From: a bacterium
GTDB lineage: Bacteria; Planctomycetota; Planctomycetia; Planctomycetales; Planctomycetaceae
Reading direction: 5' to 3'
DNA: 64,000 nucleotides
Assembly (NCBI GenBank): GCA_016125225.1
Contig: WGME01000018.1
Span: 1-64,000 of the forward strand
Numbering within the stretch: the first letter of the stretch is position 1; each line of letters begins with the position of its first letter. Shown piece by piece: positions 46,067 through 55,440 of this stretch. Made by a program: the position numbers and the translations under genes. The notes beneath the pieces were generated by a model. That model did not search any database. It was not told the DNA's origin and saw only the letters and a program-made list of their open reading frames with translations.

Positions 46067-46621
46067 ATGTCCATCGCCCAGCAGACCATCTCGGCTACCG
46101 AATTCGAGCAGATGACGTTCGAGCGTCCGACCGAACTCATCCGTGGTGACATTGTGGAGTGTGAAATGCCCACGTTTCAGCATGGCTCTGTTGTCGCTTG
46201 GATCACCATCCTTCTGGGAATCTGGAACAAGACTCACAAACTGGGATCGATTGGAACCAACGACTCGCATGTTCTCACCGAACGCGATCCCGACACCGTG
46301 CGTGGTCCCGATTGTGCTTTCATTCGATTTGATCGCCTGCCCGGAGGCAAGCTCCCTGTGGGCGTGCTGACCATTCCCGTCGACTTGGCGGTGGAAGTCC
46401 TTTCCCCGTCGGATCGCTGGACGGAGGTGATGGAAACGGTACTGGAGTACCTGAAGAGTGGCGTGGTCCAGGTCTGGGTGGTTGACCCGGAGAAACGGAC
46501 AGTGGCGATACATCGGGCTGACCAGACACCGGTCTATCTCTCGGAAACCGACTCGTTGACCCGCCCCGAGTTACTCCCCGGTTTCACGTGCCAGGTCGCG
46601 GAGTTCTTCGCGGACCTGTAG
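46067..46621 (+). CDS. Uma2 family (DUF820) endonuclease-like protein, copy 1
   Basis: Encodes 184 residues from ATG 46067 with a near-perfect SD (AGGAAGGAG); ATG 46034 is an alternative. It is a PD-(D/E)XK-fold protein: TELIRGDIVECEMP, TVRGPDCAFIRFD and LAVEVLSPSDRW with the active-site Asp and Glu, followed by GVVQVWVVDPEKRTV and LLPGFTCQVAEFF. Uma2 proteins are expanded in cyanobacteria and Planctomycetes and their targets are unknown. It begins 30 bases after mqnP and is followed by a paralogue 15 bases downstream. Confidence 0.9.
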   Translation: MSIAQQTISATEFEQMTFERPTELIRGDIVECEMPTFQHGSVVAWITILLGIWNKTHKLGSIGTNDSHVLTERDPDTVRGPDCAFIRFDRLPGGKLPVGVLTIPVDLAVEVLSPSDRWTEVMETVLEYLKSGVVQVWVVDPEKRTVAIHRADQTPVYLSETDSLTRPELLPGFTCQVAEFFADL

Positions 46622-46635
46622 TTGGAGCTATGCCC

Positions 46636-47211
46636 ATGTCGTCGACGCTACCATCCGCTGAACCAACCGAGCGACTCATCACGGCCGAGGAGTTCGAGGT
46701 GATGGAGTTCGAGTTTCCCGTAGACCTGATCAAGGGAAGGATCGAGCAATTGCCCCCACCCGGTGCCTCGCATGGCCGCATTTGCATGAATGTCGCCTTT
46801 CTGTTGGAGGTCTGGTCACGGTCGAATGGACTCGGCACGGTGATGACGAATGACTCCGCCGTGGTCACAGAATTCGATCCCGACTCGGTCCGGGGTTGTG
46901 ATGTCTTGTATGTGACCTGGGAAACACTGAAAGAGAAGACCCTGCCGAGCGGCGCATTGCGGGTGGCCCCGGACTTGGTGGTCGAGGTCTTGTCGCCATC
47001 CGATCGCTGGTCGAAAGTGGAAATGAAACTCGAGGATTACTTCACCACGGGGGTGAAAGAAATCTGGGTCATCTCGATTGAAGATCGCTCGGTCTGGGTC
47101 TGCCGGCCGGGTCAACCGCATCGTCTGCTGGACACATCCGCCGCACTCGTGAGTCCCGCCCTGCTCCCGGGTTTCACCTGCCGGGTGGAGGAATTTTTCC
47201 TGCACGTCTAA
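46636..47211 (+). CDS. Uma2 family (DUF820) endonuclease-like protein, copy 2
   Basis: Encodes 191 residues from ATG 46636 (GGAG 8 bases before); ATG 46630 is closer to the SD than is usual. It aligns with copy 1 throughout: LITAEEFEVMEFEFPVDLIK, SVRGCDVLYVTWE, LVVEVLSPSDRWSKVEMKL, GVKEIWVISIEDRSVWV and LLPGFTCRVEEFF. The copies are clearly diverged, so the duplication is not recent. It probably shares a transcript with mqnP, copy 1 and mqnE. Confidence 0.9.
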   Translation: MSSTLPSAEPTERLITAEEFEVMEFEFPVDLIKGRIEQLPPPGASHGRICMNVAFLLEVWSRSNGLGTVMTNDSAVVTEFDPDSVRGCDVLYVTWETLKEKTLPSGALRVAPDLVVEVLSPSDRWSKVEMKLEDYFTTGVKEIWVISIEDRSVWVCRPGQPHRLLDTSAALVSPALLPGFTCRVEEFFLHV

Positions 47212-47296
47212 AATCTGTTAGTCTGGGGTCGTGGGCTACGGTTATCTGGTTGTCTGCCTTGGGACCCATTCGCACGGATACAGATTGACGGAACTC

Positions 47297-48436
<1,140 letters not shown>

Positions 48437-48540
48437 GTGAAGCCCATCTGCTCGCGGTTAGGTTGGACACCGGGAATTCGAAGCGGTAGTGTAGGCGTGG
48501 CGCTGACGGTCACTTCAAACCCTTCAGACTGGACCGCCCG

Positions 48541-49101
48541 ATGTCTGCCGAAACTCCCACGGATCATCCGCCAGACGTTTCCCCCGCTGAAGTCGAAGTC
48601 AGCGAAGACGAATCGACACCTGAGAGTGCGGCACTCAGCCACATCGCTGGGTTGCTCCAAGCCGGTGACAATGGAGCCAACTGGTTCTTCTGGATTGCTG
48701 GTCTCTCGCTGGTCAACACCGCGATTGCTCATTCCGGCGGGAGCATGCAGTTCGTCATCGGGCTGGGCGTGACGGTCATTGTCGATGCCATAGCTCAGGC
48801 ACTCATTCAGGAGCAGCCGGATCTACGGGTGATCGCCTCGAGCATCGCGATTGGGTTTTCTGTCTTTTGTTCGATCATCTCCTGTCTGTTCGGTTGGCTG
48901 TCCCGCAAACGCATCATCCCGATTTTTGCTTTGGGGATGTTCATCTACTTCCTCGACGGCCTGATCTTCGTGCTGTGCCAGGACTGGTTCAGTGCCGCCT
49001 TCCATGGCTACGCCCTCTTCAGTATGTGGAGCGGACTGTCTGCTTACCGGCAGTTCAATCAATTCGAAAACGAATTGGCCGACGCCGCTGAACCCGCATG
49101 A
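48541..49101 (+). CDS. Hypothetical multi-pass membrane protein
   Basis: Encodes 186 residues. An acidic, Pro/Glu-rich cytosolic N-terminus (about 1-45) is followed by four or more hydrophobic segments (WFFWIAGLSLVNTAIAH, FVIGLGVTVIVDAIAQAL, IGFSVFCSIISCLFGWL, IIPIFALGMFIYFLDGLIFV) and a short tail QFENELADAAEPA. No family was firmly recognised. It is followed 10 bases later by a small gene, probably an operon. Confidence 0.75.
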   Translation: MSAETPTDHPPDVSPAEVEVSEDESTPESAALSHIAGLLQAGDNGANWFFWIAGLSLVNTAIAHSGGSMQFVIGLGVTVIVDAIAQALIQEQPDLRVIASSIAIGFSVFCSIISCLFGWLSRKRIIPIFALGMFIYFLDGLIFVLCQDWFSAAFHGYALFSMWSGLSAYRQFNQFENELADAAEPA

Positions 49102-49111
49102 CTGATGCTGT

Positions 49112-49330
49112 ATGCCACAGAAACTTGTTACCATCTATCTCACGAACGAGGCGTATGCCCAGGGCTTCTTCGGAACGTCACCGGGGGCGGCCGCGCATGG
49201 TCACGTCGAAGAACATCTCGCGGCAGAGTTGGCGGCGGGTTGGCGTGTGGTCAACGTGGCTGGCTTCGGTGGCTACAGTGATGTGGTGACGGTCCGTGGC
49301 TGGTTTATGGTGGTCCTCGAAAAAGATTGA
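49112..49330 (+). CDS. Small hypothetical protein
   Basis: Encodes 72 residues starting 10 bases after the previous stop. The sequence KLVTIYLTNEAYAQGFFG, HVEEHLAAELAAGWRVVNVA and VTVRGWFMVVLEKD looks like a compact alpha/beta protein (beta-alpha-beta-beta). No family was recognised. Confidence 0.65.
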   Translation: MPQKLVTIYLTNEAYAQGFFGTSPGAAAHGHVEEHLAAELAAGWRVVNVAGFGGYSDVVTVRGWFMVVLEKD

Positions 49331-49381
49331 CCAGTAGCGACTCATCCCCATCGATCTCACCCACCTCAGAGACTGCATCCC

Positions 49382-49780
49382 ATGACGGCCCCGTTTCACG
49401 TGAAATCTCTCGACCATGTCACCATCGTGGTCAAAGACCTCGCCGCGACCCGCCGGTTCTATGTCGAGGTGCTGGGCATGCAGGAAGTCGCCCGGCCGAA
49501 CTTCAGCTTCGCTGGGCAATGGTTCCAGGCGGGTCCGACCCTGATTCACACTATTCTGGAATACGAAGGTTCCACCGCGGCGGGTCTCGGCAGCACTCGA
49601 AACACCCGCGGCCACCATTTCGCCTTCCTGGTGGATGACGTGCGAGCCGCCGAACAACGCATGACCGAATTCGAAGTGCCGCTGGTTTCCCCCGCCAAAC
49701 TCCGGCCGGACGGTGCCCTGCAGCTGTTCGTTCACGACCCCGATGGCCATCTGGTCGAGCTGAGTTCCCCGCCGGTGTGA
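49382..49780 (+). CDS. VOC (glyoxalase/bleomycin resistance) family protein
   Basis: Encodes 132 residues, one VOC domain made of two beta-alpha-beta3 modules. Likely metal ligands are His in LDHVTIVVKDL, His in GHHFAFLVDDV and Glu in DPDGHLVELSS. These enzymes include glyoxalases, dioxygenases and epimerases; the substrate is not readable here. It is in the plus-strand series of small genes at 48.5-50.1 kb. Confidence 0.88.
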   Translation: MTAPFHVKSLDHVTIVVKDLAATRRFYVEVLGMQEVARPNFSFAGQWFQAGPTLIHTILEYEGSTAAGLGSTRNTRGHHFAFLVDDVRAAEQRMTEFEVPLVSPAKLRPDGALQLFVHDPDGHLVELSSPPV

Positions 49781-49868
49781 GACGGAAAAATTCGTACTGG
49801 AGCGCGGTCCCGGCTGTGACGTATACTGAAGGAAACACCGTCACCGTCTCTGCTCGAAAGACCTGCGC

Positions 49869-50060
49869 ATGGCCTCGAATGCCAGCAAGAACATGATCTT
49901 CGCCTCATTTGGTGTCGCCGGACTGGTCGCCGCGGCCTGCCTGCTCGACATGGCCACCGGCATTCCCTTCGCCCGTCAGATGGTCTTCGACATCCTCTTC
50001 CTGCTGGCAGCGGCCGTGGTCGGCTACCTGGCGTGGGATGCCTACAAAGACCTCGCGTAG
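49869..50060 (+). CDS. Tiny membrane protein
   Basis: Encodes 63 residues with two TM segments (IFASFGVAGLVAAACLLDM and MVFDILFLLAAAVVGYLAWD) and a short loop; it has the look of a hairpin membrane protein. No family was recognised. It is followed by 245 bases without a visible gene. Confidence 0.65.
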   Translation: MASNASKNMIFASFGVAGLVAAACLLDMATGIPFARQMVFDILFLLAAAVVGYLAWDAYKDLA

Positions 50061-50305
50061 CTTCCGCATCCCTGAGTGAGTGCGGTTCCGGTGGCGTGCT
50101 GAGTAGCGCAGCAGACGGGCGCGGCGAGACAACATTTACCGACGCCCTAGCTGGCTTGAGCGCGTGCCACGGATCGAAAATCCGTCTCAGTAGCATTACG
50201 CTAATGTTCTGCCGACGTGCATCGCTTCGTCACTTGTGCCACAATATCGAGCCATTCTCCCGGAATGCGAAGCTCGACCTAAATCACCTGGCATAAGGGA
50301 ACCCG

Positions 50306-51169
50306 ATGAAGTCGCAATGGATTCTGTTCGGCTGGCTGGTTGCTTCATCCATGGCTTCAGCGCAAGAGCCACCGGTCAATATCACGCCCGATGTTGTCTA
50401 CGGCCACAAAGATGGCCTCGCGATGACCTTCGATGTCTTCACTCCCAAAGAGAAGCCGAACGGTGCCGCCGTCCTCTTTATGGTCAGTGGCGGCTGGTAC
50501 TCGAACTGGACTCCACCACAGCAGACCTGGGGTATGTTCTACCCGCTCACCAGCAAAGGCTTCACCGTCTTCGCAGTCCGGCATGGCAGTAGCCCGAAAT
50601 ATGGCATTCCTGATGCCGTGTCCGATGTCCGCCGCAGTGTCCGTTACATCCGGATGAATGCCGAGACGTTCCACATCGACCCCAACCGCATCGGTGTCTA
50701 TGGCATGAGTGCCGGCGGGCATCTCTCGTTGATGCTGGGCACCGCGTCGGATGACGGCCTGGCTGACAACAAAGACCCGGTGATGAAAGTCAGCGATCGC
50801 GTACAAGCCGTCGTGGCCTTTGTCGCCCCGACCGACCTGACCATTGCCGTGCGTGAAGCTCCCAATCGGCTCCCCGCCTACGACCGCTTTCCAGCACTCG
50901 ATCTGGCCATGGCCCCGGCTAAGGCGCACTCTCCCTTGTTTCAGGTGACCGCCGATGATGCTCCGACGCTGCTGATTGTTGGCGTCAAGGATGACCTCGT
51001 CCCGATCGCCCACAGCCAGCGGATTCAGGCCGCGTTCAATGAACAGAAAGTCGTCAACAAACTGGTGGAGTACCCGAACTCTGGCCACGGACTCGTCCCG
51101 ATGGAAATGCAGCAGGCGGCAACAGAAATGGTCGCCTGGTTCGAAACCCACCTTGCCGCCCCGAAGTGA
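50306..51169 (+). CDS. Secreted alpha/beta hydrolase (BD-FAE-like esterase)
   Basis: Encodes 287 residues with SD AAGGGAA and a signal peptide (WILFGWLVASSMASAQ). The hydrolase fold has the strand LFMVSGGWYS near the oxyanion hole, nucleophile elbow GVYGMSAGGHLSL, acid VGVKDDLVPIA and His in YPNSGHGLVP. Serine esterases of this type act on feruloyl or acetyl esters of plant and algal polymers. The exact ester is unknown. It is followed by the ceramidase-domain gene on the same strand. Confidence 0.88.
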   Translation: MKSQWILFGWLVASSMASAQEPPVNITPDVVYGHKDGLAMTFDVFTPKEKPNGAAVLFMVSGGWYSNWTPPQQTWGMFYPLTSKGFTVFAVRHGSSPKYGIPDAVSDVRRSVRYIRMNAETFHIDPNRIGVYGMSAGGHLSLMLGTASDDGLADNKDPVMKVSDRVQAVVAFVAPTDLTIAVREAPNRLPAYDRFPALDLAMAPAKAHSPLFQVTADDAPTLLIVGVKDDLVPIAHSQRIQAAFNEQKVVNKLVEYPNSGHGLVPMEMQQAATEMVAWFETHLAAPK

Positions 51170-51232
51170 ATTCAACCGCTTAACGCGCTCGCTCCTGCCC
51201 CGTGCCCTCCCCCCGCGATTTGAGGAATGCCG

Positions 51233-52768
51233 ATGCTGCCCATGTTCGATGCGAGCCACAGATTTTGTGTGGCGTGGTTGTTGTCTTGGCTGGTCCTGCT
51301 GACGGTCATGGCTCCGGTGGCTAATGCCGAGACGCCGGTCTTGAAGGTGGGCATCGCACAAGTCGAGATCACCCCGCCGCTCGGCTTTCCGATCGCGGGC
51401 TACTATCACGAGCGACTCGCCACCGGGCAGAAAGATCCCCTGTGGGCCAAGGCGGTTGTCTTTCAGCAGGGTGATACCCAGGCTGCCTGGGTCGCCTGCG
51501 ATCTCACTGGCATCGCCATTGATCTTTCGACGCAGGTCCGTCGCCGTGCGGCAGAGCAGACCGGCATTCCCGCCGCGAACATCGTGGTGTCCGCGACTCA
51601 TTCGCACACCGCACCCGACTACACCAAGTCGCTGTATCTACACCTTGGCCCCCAGCAACTGGTCAAGACGGAGCAAGATCAGGCCCGTGCGAACTATGCG
51701 GGTCAACTGATCGCCAATACGGTCCAAGCCATCATCAACGCTCAGCAGAATGCGCAACCGGCCCAACTCCTCTTCGGAACGGGGACGCAGGAACAACCGA
51801 TTTCGTTCTGCCGCCGCTTCGTGATGCGCGATGGCTCGGTCCGCACCTGGGTGGGGCTCAAGCATCCCGAGGCGTTGCGTTCCACAGCTCCCATCGATCC
51901 CGAAGTCGGGCTGCTGCAGATCAACCGCTCGAGTGATGCCCAGCCCATCGGGCTCCTGAGCAGTTTCGCGTTGCATCTCGATACCGTCGGCGGAATGGAA
52001 TGGAGCGCCGATTACCCGTACTACCTGCAGGAGTCGGTCCGGGCGAAGCTGGGTCCCGATGTCGTCTCGATCTTTGGAACTGGAACCTGCGGTGACATCA
52101 ATCATGCCGAACCCACAGGACAACCTCGCAACTCGACTTCGGTCATTGGCAACTCGCTGGGTGCTACGGTCACCGGAGCTTTGTCATCGTTGAAGCCCAT
52201 TGATCAGCCGACATTCCAGGTGCGCTCGTGCGTGGTGCCGCTGCCGTTGGAAGAAGTTTCACCGGCCGACATTCAGCACAGCCTGCAGATGGTGCAGGCC
52301 ATCAGCCAGGGCGAGAAGGCCGACTTTTTCGATCACGTGACGGCCTACAAACGGCTGGTCCTCGATCGCCTCTGGAACAAGACGCCCGTGGTCGATGCGT
52401 CCCAATACATCTCATTGGGACTGACGCATCAATGGGCTGGAGTCGGCGAAGTGCTGCCGATTGAAGTCACCGTGATGACGCTCGGCTCCGAGACCGCGAT
52501 CGTCTTTCTGCCGGGTGAAATTTTTGTGGAACTCGGCCTCGCAATCAAGCACGCCTCGCCGTTCAAGACCACGCTCATCGTGGAACTGTCGCAGGCGGTG
52601 GAGACCATTTACATCCCCAACCGGCAGGCTTACGCCGGCGGCGGGTACGAGGTGACCAACTCGCTCGTGCAACCGGGCTCGGGAGAAATGCTGGTTGAAG
52701 CTGCTGTCGGGTTGCTGCGAGATGCCGCGACCGAACAGGTGACCAACGCCACCACTGCCGCGAAGTGA
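51233..52768 (+). CDS. Neutral/alkaline non-lysosomal ceramidase N-terminal domain protein
   Basis: Encodes 511 residues from ATG 51233 (GAGG 8 bases upstream; ATG 51227 is too close). It has a signal peptide (CVAWLLSWLVLLTVMAPVANA). Ceramidase-fold marks are VGIAQVEITPPLGFPIAGYY, AVVFQQGDTQAAWVACDLTG, the catalytic/zinc region VSATHSHTAPDYTK, and FGTGTCGDINHAEP. Genes of this type are numerous in Planctomycetes and are not shown to be true ceramidases. It is exported and probably hydrolyses an amide or ester outside the cytoplasm. Confidence 0.88.
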   Translation: MLPMFDASHRFCVAWLLSWLVLLTVMAPVANAETPVLKVGIAQVEITPPLGFPIAGYYHERLATGQKDPLWAKAVVFQQGDTQAAWVACDLTGIAIDLSTQVRRRAAEQTGIPAANIVVSATHSHTAPDYTKSLYLHLGPQQLVKTEQDQARANYAGQLIANTVQAIINAQQNAQPAQLLFGTGTQEQPISFCRRFVMRDGSVRTWVGLKHPEALRSTAPIDPEVGLLQINRSSDAQPIGLLSSFALHLDTVGGMEWSADYPYYLQESVRAKLGPDVVSIFGTGTCGDINHAEPTGQPRNSTSVIGNSLGATVTGALSSLKPIDQPTFQVRSCVVPLPLEEVSPADIQHSLQMVQAISQGEKADFFDHVTAYKRLVLDRLWNKTPVVDASQYISLGLTHQWAGVGEVLPIEVTVMTLGSETAIVFLPGEIFVELGLAIKHASPFKTTLIVELSQAVETIYIPNRQAYAGGGYEVTNSLVQPGSGEMLVEAAVGLLRDAATEQVTNATTAAK

Positions 52769-52781
52769 AATCTAAAAACTT

Positions 52782-52805
52782 CCGCCACTCGGCGGTGGCG
52801 GCTTT
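52782..52805. terminator. Hairpin between convergent genes, repeat of the 8919-8942 sequence
   Basis: CCGCCAC/GTGGCGG stem with loop TCGGCG, then CTTT; identical over 24 bases to the hairpin upstream of the M50-HlyD gene. Here it lies between the ceramidase-domain gene and the topoisomerase B gene, where it can serve as a terminator. Confidence 0.65.
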
Positions 52806-52812
52806 GAGGCCC

Positions 52813-54717
52813 TCACACGTCGAGGTCGTCGACCAGAGTTGCGTCTTCCATGATCGCCTTGTAGCGCTCGGCCGGATCTTTGCCCAGCAGTTGGGTAAAG
52901 GTCTGGTCGGCCTCGATCATGCTTTCGATGTCGACCCGCAGCAGCGTCCGCGTCTTCGGGTCCAGCGTCGTCTCTTTCAACTGAGACGCACTCATTTCCC
53001 CCAGACCTTTGAATCGGAAGATCTCCGGCTTGCGGTTCGGCGGCAGACTCGCCAGCACCTCTTCCTTATGAACATCATCCTGGGCGTAGGTGGTCTGTGT
53101 GCCGGTGACGATGCGATAGAGCGGCGGTTGGGCCAGGTAGACCTTGCCCGATGTGATCAGATCACGCATGTGCCGGAAGAAGAAGACGAGCAGTAGCGTG
53201 CTGATGTGGTAACCATCGGAGTCGGCATCCATCATCAGAATCACGCGGTCATACCGCAGACGATGAATATCAAAGTTCCCACCGATGCCGGTCCCCAGCG
53301 TCTCCACCAGATCCTTGATTTCCTGGCTTTCGAGAATCTTGCTGGTGGCGAGCGCTTCGGTATTCAGGATCTTGCCTCTCAAAGGCAGGATCGCCTGCGT
53401 GCGACTGTCGCGCCCCATGCCCGCGGTGCCACCGGCCGACTGACCTTCGACGATGAACAGTTCCGACTCACCGGGATTGCTCGACCGGCAGTCGAGCAGC
53501 TTGCCGGGCAAACTCGTCCGGCGATTCGTCGGCGATTTCCGGCGGACTTCACTCGCCGCTTCGCGACTCGCCATACGGGCCCGTGCGGCGAGCACGATCC
53601 GGCCGATGATGGCATCCGCGATCGAGGAGTTATTGTTGAGCCAGGTCTCGAGTGCCGGCCGCACGAGACTTTCAACAGCGGCGGTCATCTCTGGATTGTT
53701 CAACTTCTCCTTGGTCTGCCCCTGGAACATCGGGTCGCCGAGGAAAACCGAGAGGATGCCCACAACCCCTTCGCGGATGTCACTGTTCTCGATCGTGACT
53801 CCCTTGAGTTTGATATCGTGGACTTCGAGATAGTTGCGGACCGCCTTGCTGATCGCCGAGCGTAACCCCGATTCATGGGTGCCGCCGGCATGCGTGCGGA
53901 TGCCGTTCACATAGCTGCGAAGCTGATCGTCGGTGGCTTCCGTCCAGCGCAGCACCGCTTCGATCTTCGCCTGGCCATCATCCTTGCTGATGAAGAAGCT
54001 CTGGTCGTGTGTGGTCTTCTTCTGGCTCTCCGTGAGGATCTTATCGAGAAAGGCCGCGATTCCTTCCGGATGGTGGTACTCGTGACTTTCCTTCTTCGAC
54101 TCATCCACGAACAGCAGCTTCAGCCCCGCGTGGATGTACGAGATGTCTTCGAGGTGTTGGCGGATGGTGTCGGTGTGGAAATTGGTCTTGGGAAAAATCG
54201 TCTCATCGGGCCGGAAGTAAATCGCGGTGCCATGCCCACGAAAGGGCTTCACCTGGCGGACCGGTGTGGTCGGTTTGCCGCGTTTATACCGCTGCGACCA
54301 TTCATAACCATCGCGGTGAATGGTCGCTTCCATCTCAACGGACAACGCGTTGACGACCGACGAGCCGACCCCGTGCAATCCGCCACTGCGAGCATAAGCC
54401 TTGTGCGAGAACTTCCCGCCAGAGTGCAGCGTGGTGAGGATGGTTTCGAGCGCCGATTTTTTCGTTTTGTTGTGCGTGTCGACGGGGATGCCGCGGCCGT
54501 TGTCCTGCACCGTCACTGAGCAGGCATCCTTGTGCAGGGTCACCCGGATTTCGTTGGCTTCCCCGGCGAGGAACTCATCGACGCAGTTGTCGACAATTTC
54601 CCAGAGGAGGTGATGCAGGCCACGGACATCGACCCCGCCGATGTACATCGCCGGCCGCATCCGCACGGCCTCTAGGCCTTCCATGACTTCAATATCAGCA
54701 GCGGTATAAGTGGACAT
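52813..54717 (-). CDS. parE: Type IIA DNA topoisomerase subunit B (ParE/GyrB-type)
   Basis: Encodes 634 residues, the ParE-like length. It is the ATPase/TOPRIM subunit that pairs with the subunit A gene upstream. The GHKL ATPase has EIVDNCVDEFLAGEANEI, VTVQDNGRGIPVD and ARSGGLHGVGSSVVNALS. The TOPRIM domain has LFIVEGQSAGGTAGMG and MMDADSDGYHI with its metal-binding Asp residues. The C-terminus has MSASQLKETTLDP. The A-subunit gene and a Y1 transposase lie upstream on the same strand. Gyrase or topo IV identity is not certain. Confidence 0.9.
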   Translation of the reverse strand: MSTYTAADIEVMEGLEAVRMRPAMYIGGVDVRGLHHLLWEIVDNCVDEFLAGEANEIRVTLHKDACSVTVQDNGRGIPVDTHNKTKKSALETILTTLHSGGKFSHKAYARSGGLHGVGSSVVNALSVEMEATIHRDGYEWSQRYKRGKPTTPVRQVKPFRGHGTAIYFRPDETIFPKTNFHTDTIRQHLEDISYIHAGLKLLFVDESKKESHEYHHPEGIAAFLDKILTESQKKTTHDQSFFISKDDGQAKIEAVLRWTEATDDQLRSYVNGIRTHAGGTHESGLRSAISKAVRNYLEVHDIKLKGVTIENSDIREGVVGILSVFLGDPMFQGQTKEKLNNPEMTAAVESLVRPALETWLNNNSSIADAIIGRIVLAARARMASREAASEVRRKSPTNRRTSLPGKLLDCRSSNPGESELFIVEGQSAGGTAGMGRDSRTQAILPLRGKILNTEALATSKILESQEIKDLVETLGTGIGGNFDIHRLRYDRVILMMDADSDGYHISTLLLVFFFRHMRDLITSGKVYLAQPPLYRIVTGTQTTYAQDDVHKEEVLASLPPNRKPEIFRFKGLGEMSASQLKETTLDPKTRTLLRVDIESMIEADQTFTQLLGKDPAERYKAIMEDATLVDDLDV

Positions 54718-54781
54718 AGAGTGGTAGGGCTTGATGGTTAGTGGTTAGGTATTCGGGTGTTGGAGAAGGGGCTTTGCTTTT

Positions 54782-54874
54782 AGCCCCGGAGGGGCTGTAG
54801 ATCGTAGCCCCAGGCGTGAGCCTGGGGACTAAGGAATCAGGAGCGTCACAAGTTCAACCAGCCCCGACAGGGGC
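54782..54874. repeat. Left cluster of three GC hairpins flanking the Y1 transposase
   Basis: Three palindromes: GCCCCGGAGGGGC (54783-54795), CCCCAGGCGTGAGCCTGGGG (54808-54827; loop GTGA) and GCCCCGACAGGGGC (54861-54874). They lie between the transposase gene and the topoisomerase B start. Their counterparts lie at 55340-55422, and the first is repeated there in inverted orientation. Confidence 0.85.
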
Positions 54875-54882
54875 GACAGACA

Positions 54883-55332
54883 TCACTCCCACAAATACGC
54901 CTCGTCATATTCAATCTGATGACGAACCAACAACTGCAGCAACTCGTCCTGAAACGTGACCTGCCGATGATGTTCTTCCTGCTGCTGGATGTATCGCATG
55001 ACCTGTTCCCGATTCGATTCGCTCACGGAAAACGCGGAATATCCCGCCTGCCATTGAAACGGTTGGTCAGGCCATTTTTCATGCACCCAGCCGGATGAGT
55101 TGGCTTTGATTGTCCTGACGAGATCTGCAATTGCCAACCGTGGCGGATAGGAAATGAGGAGATGGACATGGTCAGCAATCCCACCGATGGCGACGGCCGT
55201 GCCATCCAGTTTTCGTACAATCCCGCCGAGATAGGCATGTAGGTCATCCATGATGCGGTCTGTGATCCACAGGTGTCGTCCCTTTGTGCTGAACACGAGA
55301 TGCACCATCAACTTGGTATAGGTGTGAGCCAT
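54883..55332 (-). CDS. Y1 (HUH) transposase, IS200/IS605 or REP-associated type
   Basis: Encodes 149 residues. The HUH motif is IADHVHLLIS and the catalytic tyrosine is in WQAGYSAFSVS. The start YTKLMVHLVFSTKGRH and the end HHRQVTFQDELLQ...EYDEAYLWE are typical of single-domain Y1 transposases, which nick and join single-stranded DNA at hairpin ends. There is no accessory TnpB. Three hairpins lie on each side, more than the single subterminal hairpin of ordinary IS200 ends, suggesting a REP-linked (RAYT-like) element. It is inserted between the two topoisomerase genes in the same orientation. Confidence 0.92.
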   Translation of the reverse strand: MAHTYTKLMVHLVFSTKGRHLWITDRIMDDLHAYLGGIVRKLDGTAVAIGGIADHVHLLISYPPRLAIADLVRTIKANSSGWVHEKWPDQPFQWQAGYSAFSVSESNREQVMRYIQQQEEHHRQVTFQDELLQLLVRHQIEYDEAYLWE

Positions 55333-55339
55333 GTCTGTC

Positions 55340-55422
55340 GCCCCTCCGGGGCTTCGATCATCGTTGATTCTGCCGTCCCCACGCTCACGCGTGGGGCTAT
55401 GTTCTCAGGCCCCGATGGGGCC
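55340..55422. repeat. Right cluster of three GC hairpins flanking the Y1 transposase
   Basis: GCCCCTCCGGGGC (55340-55352), CCCCACGCTCACGCGTGGGG (55377-55396) and GGCCCCGATGGGGCC (55408-55422). In reverse complement, the first is identical to the left-hand GCCCCGGAGGGGC. The second becomes CCCCACGCGTGAGCGTGGGG, the same GTGA loop as the left-hand copy with paired stem changes. Confidence 0.85.
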
Positions 55423-55440
55423 AAATTCGGATCTAGCGTC

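Noticed and set aside
50061-50305. Possible tRNA-like or ncRNA sequence upstream of the esterase gene
   Set aside because: Some local pairing is visible (e.g. ACGGAT...ATCCGT), but there is no T-loop consensus or acceptor stem, so no RNA gene is called.
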